From the NCBI RefSeq assembly GCF_900091955.1, contig NZ_FMDF01000049.1, positions 1-64,000 on the forward strand: a DNA stretch of 64,000 nt. The letters are read 5' to 3'. The DNA comes from Streptomyces sp. Ncost-T10-10d. GTDB lineage: Bacteria; Actinomycetota; Actinomycetes; Streptomycetales; Streptomycetaceae. This document shows, piece after piece, positions 36,131-46,572 of this stretch. The position numbers and the translations under genes were made by a program. Below the pieces are notes generated by a model. It was not told where the DNA came from. It ran no database searches and worked only from the letters and a program-made list of their open reading frames with translations. Each line of letters starts with the position of its first letter. Within the stretch, counting starts at the first letter, position 1.

Positions 36131-37315
36131 ATGTCCAATCCCGTGCTCGAAGCTGTCGAGGCACGCGCCGACGAGATCCGTGCGCTCGGCCCCGCCAACG
36201 AGGCGCTCGGCCGGCTCGACGACCGGGCTGCGCAGATCCTGCGGGACGTCGGGGCGATGCGCATGCTCCAGCCGAAGACGTACGGCGGCCTCGAACTGCA
36301 TCCGCGCGAGTTCGCCGAGACCGTGATGAGGATCGCGGCCCTGGACGGGGCCAGCGGCTGGGTCACCGGCGTCGTCGGCGTCCACCCGTGGGAGATGGCG
36401 ATGGCCGACCCACGGGTCCAGGAGGAGATCTGGGGCGAGGACCCCGACACCTGGATCGCCTCCCCGTACGCACCGATGGGCCTGCTGAGACCCGTCGACG
36501 GCGGCTACGTCTTCAACGGCCGCTGGCAGTTCTCCTCCGGCACCGACCACTGCCGCTGGATCTTCCTCGGCGGCTTCCTCGCCGACGCCGACGGCAACCG
36601 GCTCAATCCGCCGCAGTCCGTTCACGTCATCCTGCCGCGCGCCGACTACGAGATCGTCGACGACTCGTGGGACGTGGTCGGGCTGCGCGGCACCGGCAGC
36701 AAGGACGTCATCGTCAAGGACGCCTTCGTGCCGGACTACCGCGTCATCGAGTACAACAAGGTGGTGGACGGTTCCCTGGCCGCGGAGTCCGGGCCGGCCA
36801 ACCCCGCCTACCGGCTGCCGTTCTCGGCCGCCTTCCCGCTCGGCATCACCGCCGCCGTCATCGGCATCTGCGAGGGCGCACTCGCCCACCACCTCGACTA
36901 CCAGCGCACCCGGGTGCAGATCACCGGCCAGGCCGTGAAGGACGACCCGTACGTGCTGTACGCCATCAGCGACGCGGCGGCCGAGATCGCGGCCTCCCGC
37001 GCGGCGCTGTTGGACAACATCTGCCAGATGTACGACGCGGTCGCCGCCGGCGAGGAGATCAGCTTCGAGCGGCGGGCCGTCGGCCGGCGTACCCAGGCCG
37101 CCGCCGCCTGGCGGGCCGTCCGCGCGGTCGACGAGGTCGTCGCCCGCTCCGGTGGCAACGCGATGCGGCTGGACAACCCGATCCAGCGCTTCTGGCGCGA
37201 CGCGCACGTGGGCCTCACGCACGCCATTCATGTGCCGGGATCCGTCTTCCACGCCTCGGCCCTCACCGAGATCGGTGTCGAGCCGCCGCAGGGCCCGATG
37301 CGCTCGATGATCTGA
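36131..37315 (+). CDS. HsaA-like flavin-dependent oxygenase, paralogue
   Basis: 394 aa, acyl-CoA-dehydrogenase-fold monooxygenase of the HsaA/HpaH group (acts with FMNH2 or FADH2 from a reductase). MLQPKTYGGLELHPREF, SGWVTGVVGVHPW, EEIWGEDPDTWI and DVVGLRGTGSKDVIV are group signatures, and the C-terminal IQRFWRDAHVGLTHAIH supplies the conserved His. A second protein (62597-63763) resembles the characterised Mycobacterium HsaA more closely, so this one, placed just before hsaC, may act on a different steroid phenol. Eight bases after hsaF. Confidence 0.8.
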   Translation: MSNPVLEAVEARADEIRALGPANEALGRLDDRAAQILRDVGAMRMLQPKTYGGLELHPREFAETVMRIAALDGASGWVTGVVGVHPWEMAMADPRVQEEIWGEDPDTWIASPYAPMGLLRPVDGGYVFNGRWQFSSGTDHCRWIFLGGFLADADGNRLNPPQSVHVILPRADYEIVDDSWDVVGLRGTGSKDVIVKDAFVPDYRVIEYNKVVDGSLAAESGPANPAYRLPFSAAFPLGITAAVIGICEGALAHHLDYQRTRVQITGQAVKDDPYVLYAISDAAAEIAASRAALLDNICQMYDAVAAGEEISFERRAVGRRTQAAAAWRAVRAVDEVVARSGGNAMRLDNPIQRFWRDAHVGLTHAIHVPGSVFHASALTEIGVEPPQGPMRSMI

Positions 37316-37355
37316 GGCTTTCGTCCGGAGCAGGTTGGTACAGAAAGGAATTCCC

Positions 37356-38273
37356 ATGACGCAGATCCGCGGACTCGGATATCTCCGGGTCCAGACCCGT
37401 GACGTCGCCCGCTGGCGCGAACTCACCGTGGACGCACTCGGTTTCGCCGAGGGCTCCGGGCCGGACCCGGACGGCCTGTACCTGCGTATGGACGAGCGCC
37501 GCGCCCGGCTCGTCGTCCTGCCCGGAGACAACGACCGGGTGCTGTCGATCGGCTGGGAGGTGCGGGACCAGTTCGCACTCGCCGCCGTCTGCCGCGCCGT
37601 GGAGGCATCCGGTACGGCGGTGAAACCGCTCGGTCGGCAGGAGGCCGACGACCGGGGCGTCGAGCAGGGCATCACCTTCGAGGATCCGGCCGGAGTGTCC
37701 GTCGAGGTGTTCTTCGCCCCGATCCTCGACCACAGTCCCGTACTGACCAAGCTCGGCCAGCGGTTTGTCACCGGCGGCCAGGGGATGGGACACATCGTCC
37801 TGCCCACCACCAGCCCCGACGAGACGATCGCCTTCTACACCGAGGTGCTCGGCTTCCTGCCGCGCGGCTCGATGCGGCTCGGCGGCGGGTCGCCCCGCAG
37901 GGTGCGCTTCATGGGCATCAACGAACGCCACCACAGCCTCGCCGTGTGCCCCGCCCCGCACGGCGAGGCGCCCGGCCTCGTGCACCTGATGGTCGAGGTG
38001 GACAGCCTGGACGCGGTCGGCCGCGCCCTCGACAACGTGGCCGAGCAGGGCTTCTCGCTCTCCTCCACCCTGGGGCGGCACACCAACGACAAGATGGTGT
38101 CGTTCTACGTGCGCGCACCCGGCGGCTGGGACATCGAGTACGGCTACGACGGAATGCGCGTCGACGAAGCGCACTACACCGCCGAGGAGATCACCGCCGA
38201 CAGCTACTGGGGTCACGACTGGTCCGGCTCCGAACCCCTCGCCGCCTTCACTCCGCCCGGGACGGCCACATGA
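37356..38273 (+). CDS. hsaC: Extradiol dioxygenase HsaC
   Basis: 305 aa from the ATG at 37356, which has AAAGGA upstream; an in-frame start at 37335 is weaker. Two-domain type I extradiol dioxygenase that opens the catechol 3,4-DHSA by meta-cleavage. The Fe(II) ligands are visible in the C-terminal domain: His146 (GHIVLPTTS), His210 (LVHLMVEVD) and Glu261 (WDIEYGYD). Length is close to the roughly 300 aa of HsaC/BphC. It follows the HsaA-like gene and overlaps the next start by four bases. Confidence 0.9.
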   Translation: MTQIRGLGYLRVQTRDVARWRELTVDALGFAEGSGPDPDGLYLRMDERRARLVVLPGDNDRVLSIGWEVRDQFALAAVCRAVEASGTAVKPLGRQEADDRGVEQGITFEDPAGVSVEVFFAPILDHSPVLTKLGQRFVTGGQGMGHIVLPTTSPDETIAFYTEVLGFLPRGSMRLGGGSPRRVRFMGINERHHSLAVCPAPHGEAPGLVHLMVEVDSLDAVGRALDNVAEQGFSLSSTLGRHTNDKMVSFYVRAPGGWDIEYGYDGMRVDEAHYTAEEITADSYWGHDWSGSEPLAAFTPPGTAT

Positions 38274-39751
38274 GAGCGGCCCGGCCGGTGACACCGGTCC
38301 CCGCCGGGACCGTCGACCACTACGACGGGGAAACCGATGTGCTGGTCGTCGGCTTCGGATGCGCCGGAGCAGCCGCCGCGTACGAGGCTGCCGCGGCGGG
38401 CGCCGACGTCCTCGTCCTGGAGCGGGCCGGCGGCCCCGGCGGGTCCTCCGCCCTGTCCGGCGGCGAACTGTATCTCGGCGGCGGAACCCCGGTGCGGCGC
38501 GCCTGCGGCTTCGAGGACAGCGCGGACGACATGTTCGCCTATCTCGACGCCGCGCTCGGGCCGCACGCCGACCAGGAGAAGCTGCGCCTGTACTGCGACG
38601 GCAGCACCGAGCACTTCCAGTGGCTCGTGGACCGCGGGCTGACCTTCGAGCCGACCCTGTGGGACGCACCGACCTGGATGCCGACCACCAAGGACGGCCT
38701 GATGTGGCTGGGCGAGAACGCCTGGCCGTACAACGAGATCGCCCGCCCCGCGCCGCGCGGCCACCGCTGCGCGACCGACTCGTTCGGCGGCTGGCTGGTG
38801 ATGGAGAAGCTGATCGCCGCCGCGGAGGGCGCCGGAGCCGTCGTGCACGTCGACACCCGGGCCACGGCACTCGTCGTGGACGACGGCGGACAGGTCGTCG
38901 GGGTCGGCGCCCGCCGTCACGGCCAGGACCTCGTCTACCGGGCCCGCAAGGGGGTCGTGCTGACCACCGGCGGGTTCGTCGACAACGAGGAAATGCTCGC
39001 CGATCACGCCCCGCACCTCCTCGGCCACGACAAGGTCAGCGACGGACTGGACGACGGCAGCGGCATTCGCATGGCGGCCGCAGTCGGTGCCGCCACCCGG
39101 CGGATGGGTGTGGTCGAACTGGCGCTGACCGCGCTGCCCGCGATGGTCACCCGGGGCATGCTGGTCAACGCCCACGGCATGCGCTTCATCAACGAGGACG
39201 TCTATCCCGGACTGTTCAGCGTGGCCGCCGTGCTGACCCAGCCCGCCCCCTACTGGGTGATCATCGACGAAGAGGGATACGAGTCGATCCCCGAGCGGGA
39301 ACGCTGGGGCGTGGTTCCCCGGTTCGTCACGGATACCCTGGCGGAGCTGGAGACCGAACTCGGGATGCCGCAGGGCGCCCTGGAGTCCACGGTCGGCACC
39401 TACAACACGCATGCGGCGAGGGGCCAGGACCCGTACTTCCACAAGGACCCGCGCTGGCTCAGGCCGTTGACGGGGCCGTTCGCGGCGGTCGATCCGCGGG
39501 CCGGCTTCCACCGGGGCGGCCGTCCCGGTGCGGGAGCCGGAACGGGGGCCGCCGGGTTCACTCTGGGCGGGCTGCACACCACCGTGGACGGTGCGGTGCT
39601 CGACGTGTCCGGCCGTCCCGTCCCCGGACTGTTCGCCGCGGGGCGGGCCTCGTCCGGCATCCACGGCGAGGGGTATGTCAGCGGCACGTCCCTCGGGGAC
39701 GGGACGTTCTTCGGCCGCCGCGCGGGTGTCGTCGCGGCAGGCGGCGCCTGA
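38270..39751 (+). CDS. FAD-dependent oxidoreductase, KstD/fumarate-reductase family
   Basis: 493 aa. N-terminal FAD motif TDVLVVGFGCAGAAAAYEAA followed by GGPGGSSALSGGELYLGG, and a C-terminal FAD loop GLFAAGRASSGIHGEGYVSG. It belongs to the same superfamily as KstD but lacks KstD's YYA...GDLGTKGGL block, so it probably carries out another ring oxidation or reduction, such as at a 4,5 or 5-alpha position (inference). Last gene of the hsaD operon, overlapping hsaC by four bases and followed by a strong terminator. Confidence 0.75.
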   Translation: MRAARPVTPVPAGTVDHYDGETDVLVVGFGCAGAAAAYEAAAAGADVLVLERAGGPGGSSALSGGELYLGGGTPVRRACGFEDSADDMFAYLDAALGPHADQEKLRLYCDGSTEHFQWLVDRGLTFEPTLWDAPTWMPTTKDGLMWLGENAWPYNEIARPAPRGHRCATDSFGGWLVMEKLIAAAEGAGAVVHVDTRATALVVDDGGQVVGVGARRHGQDLVYRARKGVVLTTGGFVDNEEMLADHAPHLLGHDKVSDGLDDGSGIRMAAAVGAATRRMGVVELALTALPAMVTRGMLVNAHGMRFINEDVYPGLFSVAAVLTQPAPYWVIIDEEGYESIPERERWGVVPRFVTDTLAELETELGMPQGALESTVGTYNTHAARGQDPYFHKDPRWLRPLTGPFAAVDPRAGFHRGGRPGAGAGTGAAGFTLGGLHTTVDGAVLDVSGRPVPGLFAAGRASSGIHGEGYVSGTSLGDGTFFGRRAGVVAAGGA

Positions 39752-39753
39752 AC

Positions 39754-39808
39754 CGCACAGCAGAGGCCGGGTACGTGCTGTCGGCGCGTACCCGGCCTCT
39801 GCTGTGCG
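39754..39808. terminator. Strong bidirectional terminator
   Basis: A perfect 22-bp stem (39754-39775 with 39787-39808) and an 11-base loop lie between the convergent hsaD operon and the kshA unit. Confidence 0.85.
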
Positions 39809-39824
39809 TTGCTGCGTGCCGAGG

Positions 39825-40079
39825 TCAGGCGCCGCCGCCGTCCACGAGTGCGATCGTGCCCCGCAGCGCGGCCTCGCGGATCGTGTCACGCAGGGATCCG
39901 CAGCCCTCGAAGGCCGCACCGGCTCCCTCGCGCTCGGCGCAGAGAGCCACCGCCCTGCCGTTCCACTGCACACTCGTCTGCTGCCAGCTGCTCTTGCGTA
40001 CCAGCACCTGCGCGGTGCAGCGTTCGCACGCCAGCGGCCGCATCGGCGCTCCGTCGGCGAGCCGGTTGTCGACCCGCAT
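39825..40079 (-). CDS. Small four-cysteine protein coupled to KshA
   Basis: 84 aa, ATG overlapping the kshA TGA by one base (TGATG), so translationally coupled. Four cysteines, at 18, 21, 47 and 60, start with C-x2-C in CERCTAQVLVRKSSWQQTSV; the spacing suggests a zinc ribbon or a small metal-binding fold rather than a standard ferredoxin. Similar small proteins accompany steroid oxygenase genes in other actinobacteria as I recall, but no function is established. It may help assemble or donate electrons to KshA (inference). Confidence 0.7.
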   Translation of the reverse strand: MRVDNRLADGAPMRPLACERCTAQVLVRKSSWQQTSVQWNGRAVALCAEREGAGAAFEGCGSLRDTIREAALRGTIALVDGGGA

Positions 40080-41239
40080 CAGGCCGGCCGGCCCTCGGCG
40101 ACGGCGGCCCTGCGGGCGAGGTTCGCCTCGACCTCCTTCTGCCATGCCTCGACGGGGCGTGTGGTGTCCAGCTCGAACTCGAAGCGGTCCGTCATCTCCG
40201 GCTTCACATCGGCCACGTCCACGTAGAACTGCTCGTACCAGCGCCGCAGTTGGTAGACCGGCCCGTCCTCTTCGCAGAGCAGGGGGTTGTCGATGCGGGC
40301 CTTGTTCTGCCAGATCCGGATGTCCTGCTCGAAGCCGAGCTTGATGAACTGGGCCATTCCCGCCGCGAGTTCGTCGGCCTCGCTGCCCGACATCGACGGT
40401 GACCGCTTGACGATGATGCCGTACTGGAGCACGAACCTGTCGGCATCGACCGGATAGTGACAGTTGATCAGGACCGCATGCTGGTCACCGGTGTCGAAGT
40501 GGTAGGTGAGGTCGTCGATCATGAAGGACGGGCCGTGGTAGGAGGCCAGCGAGTTGCTGCCGGTGGTCTTCGGCTTGTCGCCCTGTTCCTGGGGGCGGGC
40601 ATCGGGACGGCCGGTCGCGCGCATGTGCTGGGTGGCGGTGTGGCCCTCGAAGACGTTCTTGAAGAACGTCGGGAAGGAGTAGTGGACGTAGAAGAAGTGG
40701 GCCATGTCCACGACGTTGTCCACGACTTCGCGGCAGTTGGCGTCGATGGTGGTCTCGTACCAGAGCCAGTCGGTCCACTCGTCGCTCGTCGCGCCCTCGA
40801 TCCTGGGGATGGCCACGTCGGCGGGCGGAGGATTGCCCTCCGGGTCGTTCCAGACGAAGAGCAGGCCGTCCTGGTCCAGCGTCGTCCAGGATGCCGTGCG
40901 GGCCCGCAGCGGCACCCGCTTGGAGTACGGGATCTGCTTGCAGCGGCCGTCACCGCCCCAGCGCCAGTCGTGGAACGGGCAGGCGACCTCATTGCCCTTG
41001 ACGGTTCCTTGCGAGAGGTCACCGCCCATGTGGCGGCAGTAGGCGTCCAGGACGCTGAGGGTGCCGTCGCCCGCCTGGAACACCACGAGCTTCTGGCCGA
41101 ACGCCCGGACCGAGTGCGGCTTCCCGTCCCTGTACTTATCCGCGAGCCCCAGGCAGTGCCAGCCGCGCGCGAAACGCGTGGGTGCCGCTGCGGCTTCGAT
41201 GGCCCTGACCTCGTCGGGTGCTGACTCGACTGCGCTCAC
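40079..41239 (-). CDS. kshA: 3-ketosteroid-9-alpha-monooxygenase oxygenase KshA
   Basis: 386 aa, Rieske oxygenase that hydroxylates C9 and, with KstD, causes opening of ring B. GTG start, AAGGGG upstream. Rieske ligands Cys68/His70 (YCRHMGGDL) and Cys87/His90 (CPFHDWRW). Mononuclear iron site NVVDMAHFFYVH (His181, His186). Later FHTG-like steroid-pocket residues and PVYQLRRWYEQFYVDVADV match KshA. Length fits the family (about 390 aa). Its reductase KshB is encoded in the hsaD operon; a small Cys protein is coupled downstream. A CCGGTC-type site lies 78 bases upstream. Confidence 0.9.
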   Translation of the reverse strand: MSAVESAPDEVRAIEAAAAPTRFARGWHCLGLADKYRDGKPHSVRAFGQKLVVFQAGDGTLSVLDAYCRHMGGDLSQGTVKGNEVACPFHDWRWGGDGRCKQIPYSKRVPLRARTASWTTLDQDGLLFVWNDPEGNPPPADVAIPRIEGATSDEWTDWLWYETTIDANCREVVDNVVDMAHFFYVHYSFPTFFKNVFEGHTATQHMRATGRPDARPQEQGDKPKTTGSNSLASYHGPSFMIDDLTYHFDTGDQHAVLINCHYPVDADRFVLQYGIIVKRSPSMSGSEADELAAGMAQFIKLGFEQDIRIWQNKARIDNPLLCEEDGPVYQLRRWYEQFYVDVADVKPEMTDRFEFELDTTRPVEAWQKEVEANLARRAAVAEGRPA

Positions 41240-41316
41240 GTTCTCTCATCCCCTTAAGGACGCATGGTTTCCAGGTTCCCGGACGGTAGGCCCGCGCGCC
41301 GGTGCCGGGCCGGGGG

Positions 41317-41331
41317 AGTCCCACTGACCGG
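41317..41331 (-). promoter_or_regulatory. CCGGTC-type operator upstream of kshA
   Basis: The minus strand reads CCGGTCAGTGGGACT, 78 bases before the kshA start. Confidence 0.6.
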
Positions 41332-41364
41332 AACCGGTCCTCCGGGGCCGGTCGAGGGCCCGTC

Positions 41365-41381
41365 CCGGTCGGTGGGACCGG
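41365..41381 (+). promoter_or_regulatory. CCGGTC-N5-GACCGG operator upstream of the 41456 SDR gene
   Basis: CCGGTCGGTGGGACCGG, a perfect six-base inverted repeat, 75 bases before the SDR start. It forms a divergent pair with the kshA site. Confidence 0.65.
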
Positions 41382-41455
41382 GGCTTCGCGATGCCGTCGG
41401 CCGCGAGTACCGTGCCCCGCCCTGTCCACCGGCAGCCACTGCGAAGGAGCCCGTG

Positions 41456-42190
41456 ATGAACCGATTCGACGGCGTGAAGGTCCTGCTCACCGGGGCAGGA
41501 TCGGGGATCGGGCGGGCGACAGCGCTGCGCCTCGTGTCCGAGGGGGCGGCCGTGTTCGCCGTGGATCTCGCGCACGGGGGCCTGGCGGACACCGCCGCGG
41601 CGGCTGACGGGCCGGGGCGGATCGTGACCCGGGTCGCCGATGTCGCCGACGAGGACGCGGTGGTGGCGAGCGTCCGGGCCGCGGCCGAGAGCCTCGGCGG
41701 CCTCGACGTCCTGGTCAATGTGGCGGGAATCCACCGGACGACTCCGACCGCGGCCGACATGGAGCGGCTCTTCGCGGTCAACACGGTGGGCACGGCACTG
41801 TTCTGCCGGGAGGCGCTGCCCCATCTGCCGGACGGCTCGGGCGTCATCGTCAACGTCGCGTCGTCGGCCGCAGCCCACGGGAACCCGTACATGACCGCGT
41901 ACGCCGCCTCCAAGGGGGCGGTCCTCGGCTTCTCGCTGTCCCTGGCCGCCGAGGTCGCGCACCGCGGCATCCGGGTCGTGCCCGTGTCGCCCGGCTCCGT
42001 CGCCACCCCGCTGGTGGGGCCGCACGTGCTGCCGCCGGATCTCGACGCCTCGTACTACGCGCGGATCCGCGCACCGTTCGGCGCCGCGCAGCCCGAGCAG
42101 ATAGCCGGGGTGATCGCCTTCGCGGCGTCCCGGGACGCGGGCCACCTCACCGGGGCGGAGCTCCGGGTCGACGGCGGATCCCACATCTGA
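41456..42190 (+). CDS. Short-chain dehydrogenase/reductase
   Basis: 244 aa; AAGGAG six bases before the ATG at 41456. NAD(P) motif LLTGAGSGIGRA, NVAG structural motif, catalytic Ser in NVASSAAAHG, and YAASK. Ends with the usual VDGG. In a steroid cluster, a hydroxysteroid dehydrogenase (3-, 7- or 17-position) is likely, but the substrate cannot be read. Single-gene unit with its own operator; divergent from kshA. Confidence 0.85.
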   Translation: MNRFDGVKVLLTGAGSGIGRATALRLVSEGAAVFAVDLAHGGLADTAAAADGPGRIVTRVADVADEDAVVASVRAAAESLGGLDVLVNVAGIHRTTPTAADMERLFAVNTVGTALFCREALPHLPDGSGVIVNVASSAAAHGNPYMTAYAASKGAVLGFSLSLAAEVAHRGIRVVPVSPGSVATPLVGPHVLPPDLDASYYARIRAPFGAAQPEQIAGVIAFAASRDAGHLTGAELRVDGGSHI

Positions 42191-42219
42191 CGCAGCGACC
42201 GGCCCATGGAATCGCCGGG

Positions 42220-42235
42220 CCACTGAGCGGGACTG
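42220..42235 (+). promoter_or_regulatory. Degenerate CCGGTC-type site upstream of the thiolase operon
   Basis: CCACTGAGCGGGACTG keeps the AGCGGGAC core, 86 bases before the thiolase start. Confidence 0.45.
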
Positions 42236-42250
42236 ACTCTTGCTTGTTTC

Positions 42251-43482
<1,232 letters not shown>

Positions 43483-43492
43483 GGGGCGAGCC

Positions 43493-45679
43493 ATGACCAT
43501 CGGACTCACCCAGGAACACCTGGACCTGCGCGACGCCGTACGCGCCTTCGTCAACCGGCACATCACCGAGGACACCCTCCGCGCGGCGGCCGACGCCGAG
43601 AGGGAGACCCTCCCCGCCCACTGGAGCGGCCTCGCCGAACAGGGCGTCCTCGGACTGCACCTGCCGGAGGAGGACGGCGGCGCCGGGTACGGACTCGTCG
43701 AACTCGCCGTCGTCACCGAGGAACTGGGCCGAGCCACAGCACCGGGCCCCTTCCTGCCGACGACCCTCGCCTCGGCCGTCCTGCACGCCGCCGGACACCG
43801 GACCTACCTCGCCCCGCTCGCCGTCGGCACCACCCTCGGTGCGGTGGGGCTCGCCCCCGGCACCCTCGCCCTGGCCCGTGCCGCCGACGGCGGCGTCACG
43901 GTCACCGGCACCTCGGAACTCGTGATCGGAGGACACCTCGCCGACGTGTTCGTGCTGCCCGCGTCCGACAACGGCCGGACCACCTGGCTGGTGCTGCCCC
44001 GCGCCGCCGTGGACACCACCGACGTCCGCAGCCACGACCTGACCCGGCGCTCGTCCCGGGTGACCGTGCGGTCGGTGCCGGTTCCCGCCGCCGATCTGCT
44101 GGACCTCGACCCGCGGACGCCCGGGGATCTCGCCGCGACGCTGTTCGCCGCCGAAGCCGCCGGGCTCGCCGACCGCTGTGTGACCACCGCCGCGCAATAC
44201 GCCCGGGTGCGCGAGCAGTTCGGCCGCCGCATCGGCCAGTTCCAGGGCGTCAAGCACCGCTGCGCCCGCATGCTCGCCCAGGCCGAACAGGCCCGCGCCT
44301 GCGCCTGGGACGCCGCCCGCGCACACGGCGCCGGGAACCCGGAGGAGGCGACGCTGGCCGCCGCGGTCGCCGCAGCGGTCGGCGTCGACGCCGCGTTCGC
44401 CGTCGCCAAGGACTGCATCCAGGTACTCGGCGGCATCGGCTTCACCTGGGAGCACGACGCGCACCTCGCGCTGCGCCGCGCCCAGACGCTCCGGATCGCC
44501 CTCGGCCCGGCCGCCGTCTGGCGCCGCCGTGTCGCCCGCCTCGCCCTGGACGGCACCCGCCGCACCCTGGGCGTGGAGCTGCCGCCGGAGGCCGAGACCG
44601 TACGCGAGGACATCCGCGCCGAACTGCGTGCGGCCGCCGCCCTGGACGGCAAGGAACGGCTCACCCACCTCGCCGACCACGGCTACACCGCACCGCACCT
44701 GCCGGCCCCCTGGGGCAAGGGCGCCGGCCCGGTGGACCAGCTCGTCATCGCCGAGGAGCTGCGGGCCGCGGACCTCACCCCTGTCGACATGATCATCGGC
44801 GGCTGGGTGGTGCCCACACTCATCGCCCACGGCGACCCGACCCAGCAGGAACGCTTCCTCGCCCCGAGCCTGCGCGGCGACATCATCTGGTGCCAGCTGT
44901 TCAGCGAACCGGGCGCGGGATCCGACCTCGCCGGGCTCACCACCCGCGCCGAGAAGGTGGACGGCGGCTGGCGGATCACCGGGCAGAAGGTGTGGACGTC
45001 CATGGCCCGCGACGCCCACTGGGGCGTCCTGCTCGCCCGGACCGACGCGGACGTGCCCAAGCACAAGGGCATCTCCTACTTCCTCCTCGACATGACGAGC
45101 CCCGGACTCGACATCCGTCCGCTGCGGCAGATCACCGGGGACGCCGAGTTCAACGAGGTCTTCCTCGACGAGGTGTTCGTCCCCGACGACCTGCTCGTCG
45201 GCTCCCCGGGCGCCGGCTGGAAACTCGCCCGGACCACCCTCGCCAACGAACGCGTCGCCCTCTCCCACGACTCGGTCGGCTCCGGTGCCGAAGCCCTGCT
45301 GGAGATCGCCGCCGTGTCGGACGGCCTCGACGACGAACAGCTCACCACGCTCGGCGCCCACCTCTGCGACGCCCAGACCGGCGCCGTCCTCGCCCTGCGC
45401 ACCACCCTGCGCACCGTCTCCGGTCAGCAGCCCGGCGCCGAGGCTTCCGTCTCCAAACTGCTCGGCGTCGAACACCAGCAGCGGGTCTGGGAGACCTGCA
45501 TGGACTGGCAGGGCGCCGCCGCACTCACCGGCGAGGGCGAACGCCTGGACGCCACCTGGCAGTTCCTCAACGCCCGCTGCCTCTCCATCGCGGGCGGCAC
45601 GACGGAGGTCCAGCTCAACATCATCGGCGAGCGCATGCTCGGCCTGCCCCGCGACCCCGAGCCCACCGAGAAAGGCTGA
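43493..45679 (+). CDS. Fused two-domain acyl-CoA dehydrogenase, FadE34-like
   Basis: 728 aa, two acyl-CoA dehydrogenase modules in one chain (about 1-360 and 365-728), where most steroid enzymes of this kind are alpha2beta2 heterotetramers of separate chains. N-half: LTQEHLDLRDAVRAFV, REQFGRRIGQFQGVKHR and QVLGGIGFTWEHDAHL. C-half: CQLFSEPGAGSDLAGLTT, WRITGQKVWTSMA, NERVALSH and SIAGGTTEVQLNIIGERMLG. Length and architecture match FadE34/CasC, which act on C24-type steroid-CoA side chains. Eleven bases after the thiolase. Confidence 0.85.
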   Translation: MTIGLTQEHLDLRDAVRAFVNRHITEDTLRAAADAERETLPAHWSGLAEQGVLGLHLPEEDGGAGYGLVELAVVTEELGRATAPGPFLPTTLASAVLHAAGHRTYLAPLAVGTTLGAVGLAPGTLALARAADGGVTVTGTSELVIGGHLADVFVLPASDNGRTTWLVLPRAAVDTTDVRSHDLTRRSSRVTVRSVPVPAADLLDLDPRTPGDLAATLFAAEAAGLADRCVTTAAQYARVREQFGRRIGQFQGVKHRCARMLAQAEQARACAWDAARAHGAGNPEEATLAAAVAAAVGVDAAFAVAKDCIQVLGGIGFTWEHDAHLALRRAQTLRIALGPAAVWRRRVARLALDGTRRTLGVELPPEAETVREDIRAELRAAAALDGKERLTHLADHGYTAPHLPAPWGKGAGPVDQLVIAEELRAADLTPVDMIIGGWVVPTLIAHGDPTQQERFLAPSLRGDIIWCQLFSEPGAGSDLAGLTTRAEKVDGGWRITGQKVWTSMARDAHWGVLLARTDADVPKHKGISYFLLDMTSPGLDIRPLRQITGDAEFNEVFLDEVFVPDDLLVGSPGAGWKLARTTLANERVALSHDSVGSGAEALLEIAAVSDGLDDEQLTTLGAHLCDAQTGAVLALRTTLRTVSGQQPGAEASVSKLLGVEHQQRVWETCMDWQGAAALTGEGERLDATWQFLNARCLSIAGGTTEVQLNIIGERMLGLPRDPEPTEKG

Positions 45680-45681
45680 CC

Positions 45682-46572
45682 ATGCCCATCGACCGCGACA
45701 AGGCCCTGACCGCGGACCCGTCCGTCCGCGAGATCCACTGGACCACCCGCGACGTGCTGCTCTACCACCTGAGCCTGGGCGCCGGTGCCGACGCGACCAC
45801 CGGTCCCGAGCTGCACCTGACCTACGAGAACGGCCTCGGCGTGCTGCCGACCTTCGCCATGGTCGCCGGCGACGGCATCTCCGCCGGCGAGTCCGGCCCA
45901 CCGGGCTTCCACCTGCCCGGCATCGACATCGACCTGCGGGCCGTGCTCCACGCCGGCCAGGGCCTGCAGGTCCACCGCCCCCTGCCGGCATCGGGCACCG
46001 CCACGCTCAGCTCGCGTGTCGCCGAGCTGTGGGACAAGGGCAAAGCCGCACTCATCGTCCTGGAGTCCACGGCCACGGGGCCCGACGGCGAGCAGCTGTG
46101 GACGTCCACCACCCGCATCTGGGCGCGCGGCGAGGGCGGCTTCGGCGGCGAGCCGGGCCCGTCGGAGGACTGGACCGCTCCGGACCGTCCCGCCGACACC
46201 GTGCTCACCTCCGCCACCACCCCCCAGCAGGCCCTGTGGTACCGGCTCAACGGTGACCTCAACCCGCTCCACGCCGACCCGGCCTTCGCGCGGGCGGCCG
46301 GCTTCGACCGGCCGATCCTGCACGGGCTCGCCTCGTACGGCCTCGTCTGCAAGGCCCTCGTCGACGGCGTCCTCGACGGCGACGTCACCCGGCTCACGAG
46401 CCTCACCGTGCGCTTCGCCGGACTCCTCGTCCCCGGCGAGTCCCTCGCCACCTCCGTATGGCGCGCGGGACCGGCCGCCGACGGCACGGAGCAACTCGTG
46501 CTGCACGCGGCCTGCCCCGAGCGCGAGGGCGCGCCCGTACTCACCCACGCGACGGCGACGGTGACGGCGTGA
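45682..46572 (+). CDS. MaoC-family enoyl-CoA hydratase, double hot-dog
   Basis: 296 aa, two-domain hot-dog fold as in Hsd4B/Rv3538-type hydratases, hydrating 2-enoyl-CoA intermediates of the side chain. The C-terminal half carries the R-hydratase motif GDLNPLHADPAFARAAGFDR followed by PILHGLASYG, with catalytic Asp and His intact. The N-terminal half has YENGLGVLPTFAMV, the non-catalytic substrate-binding side. The paralogue at 54896 shares the layout. Two bases after the fused dehydrogenase gene. Confidence 0.85.
   Translation: MPIDRDKALTADPSVREIHWTTRDVLLYHLSLGAGADATTGPELHLTYENGLGVLPTFAMVAGDGISAGESGPPGFHLPGIDIDLRAVLHAGQGLQVHRPLPASGTATLSSRVAELWDKGKAALIVLESTATGPDGEQLWTSTTRIWARGEGGFGGEPGPSEDWTAPDRPADTVLTSATTPQQALWYRLNGDLNPLHADPAFARAAGFDRPILHGLASYGLVCKALVDGVLDGDVTRLTSLTVRFAGLLVPGESLATSVWRAGPAADGTEQLVLHAACPEREGAPVLTHATATVTA

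Noticed and set aside
42240..42250. CTTGCTTG as half of a KstR2 operator
   Set aside because: Only one half-site is present; the mirrored half is missing.
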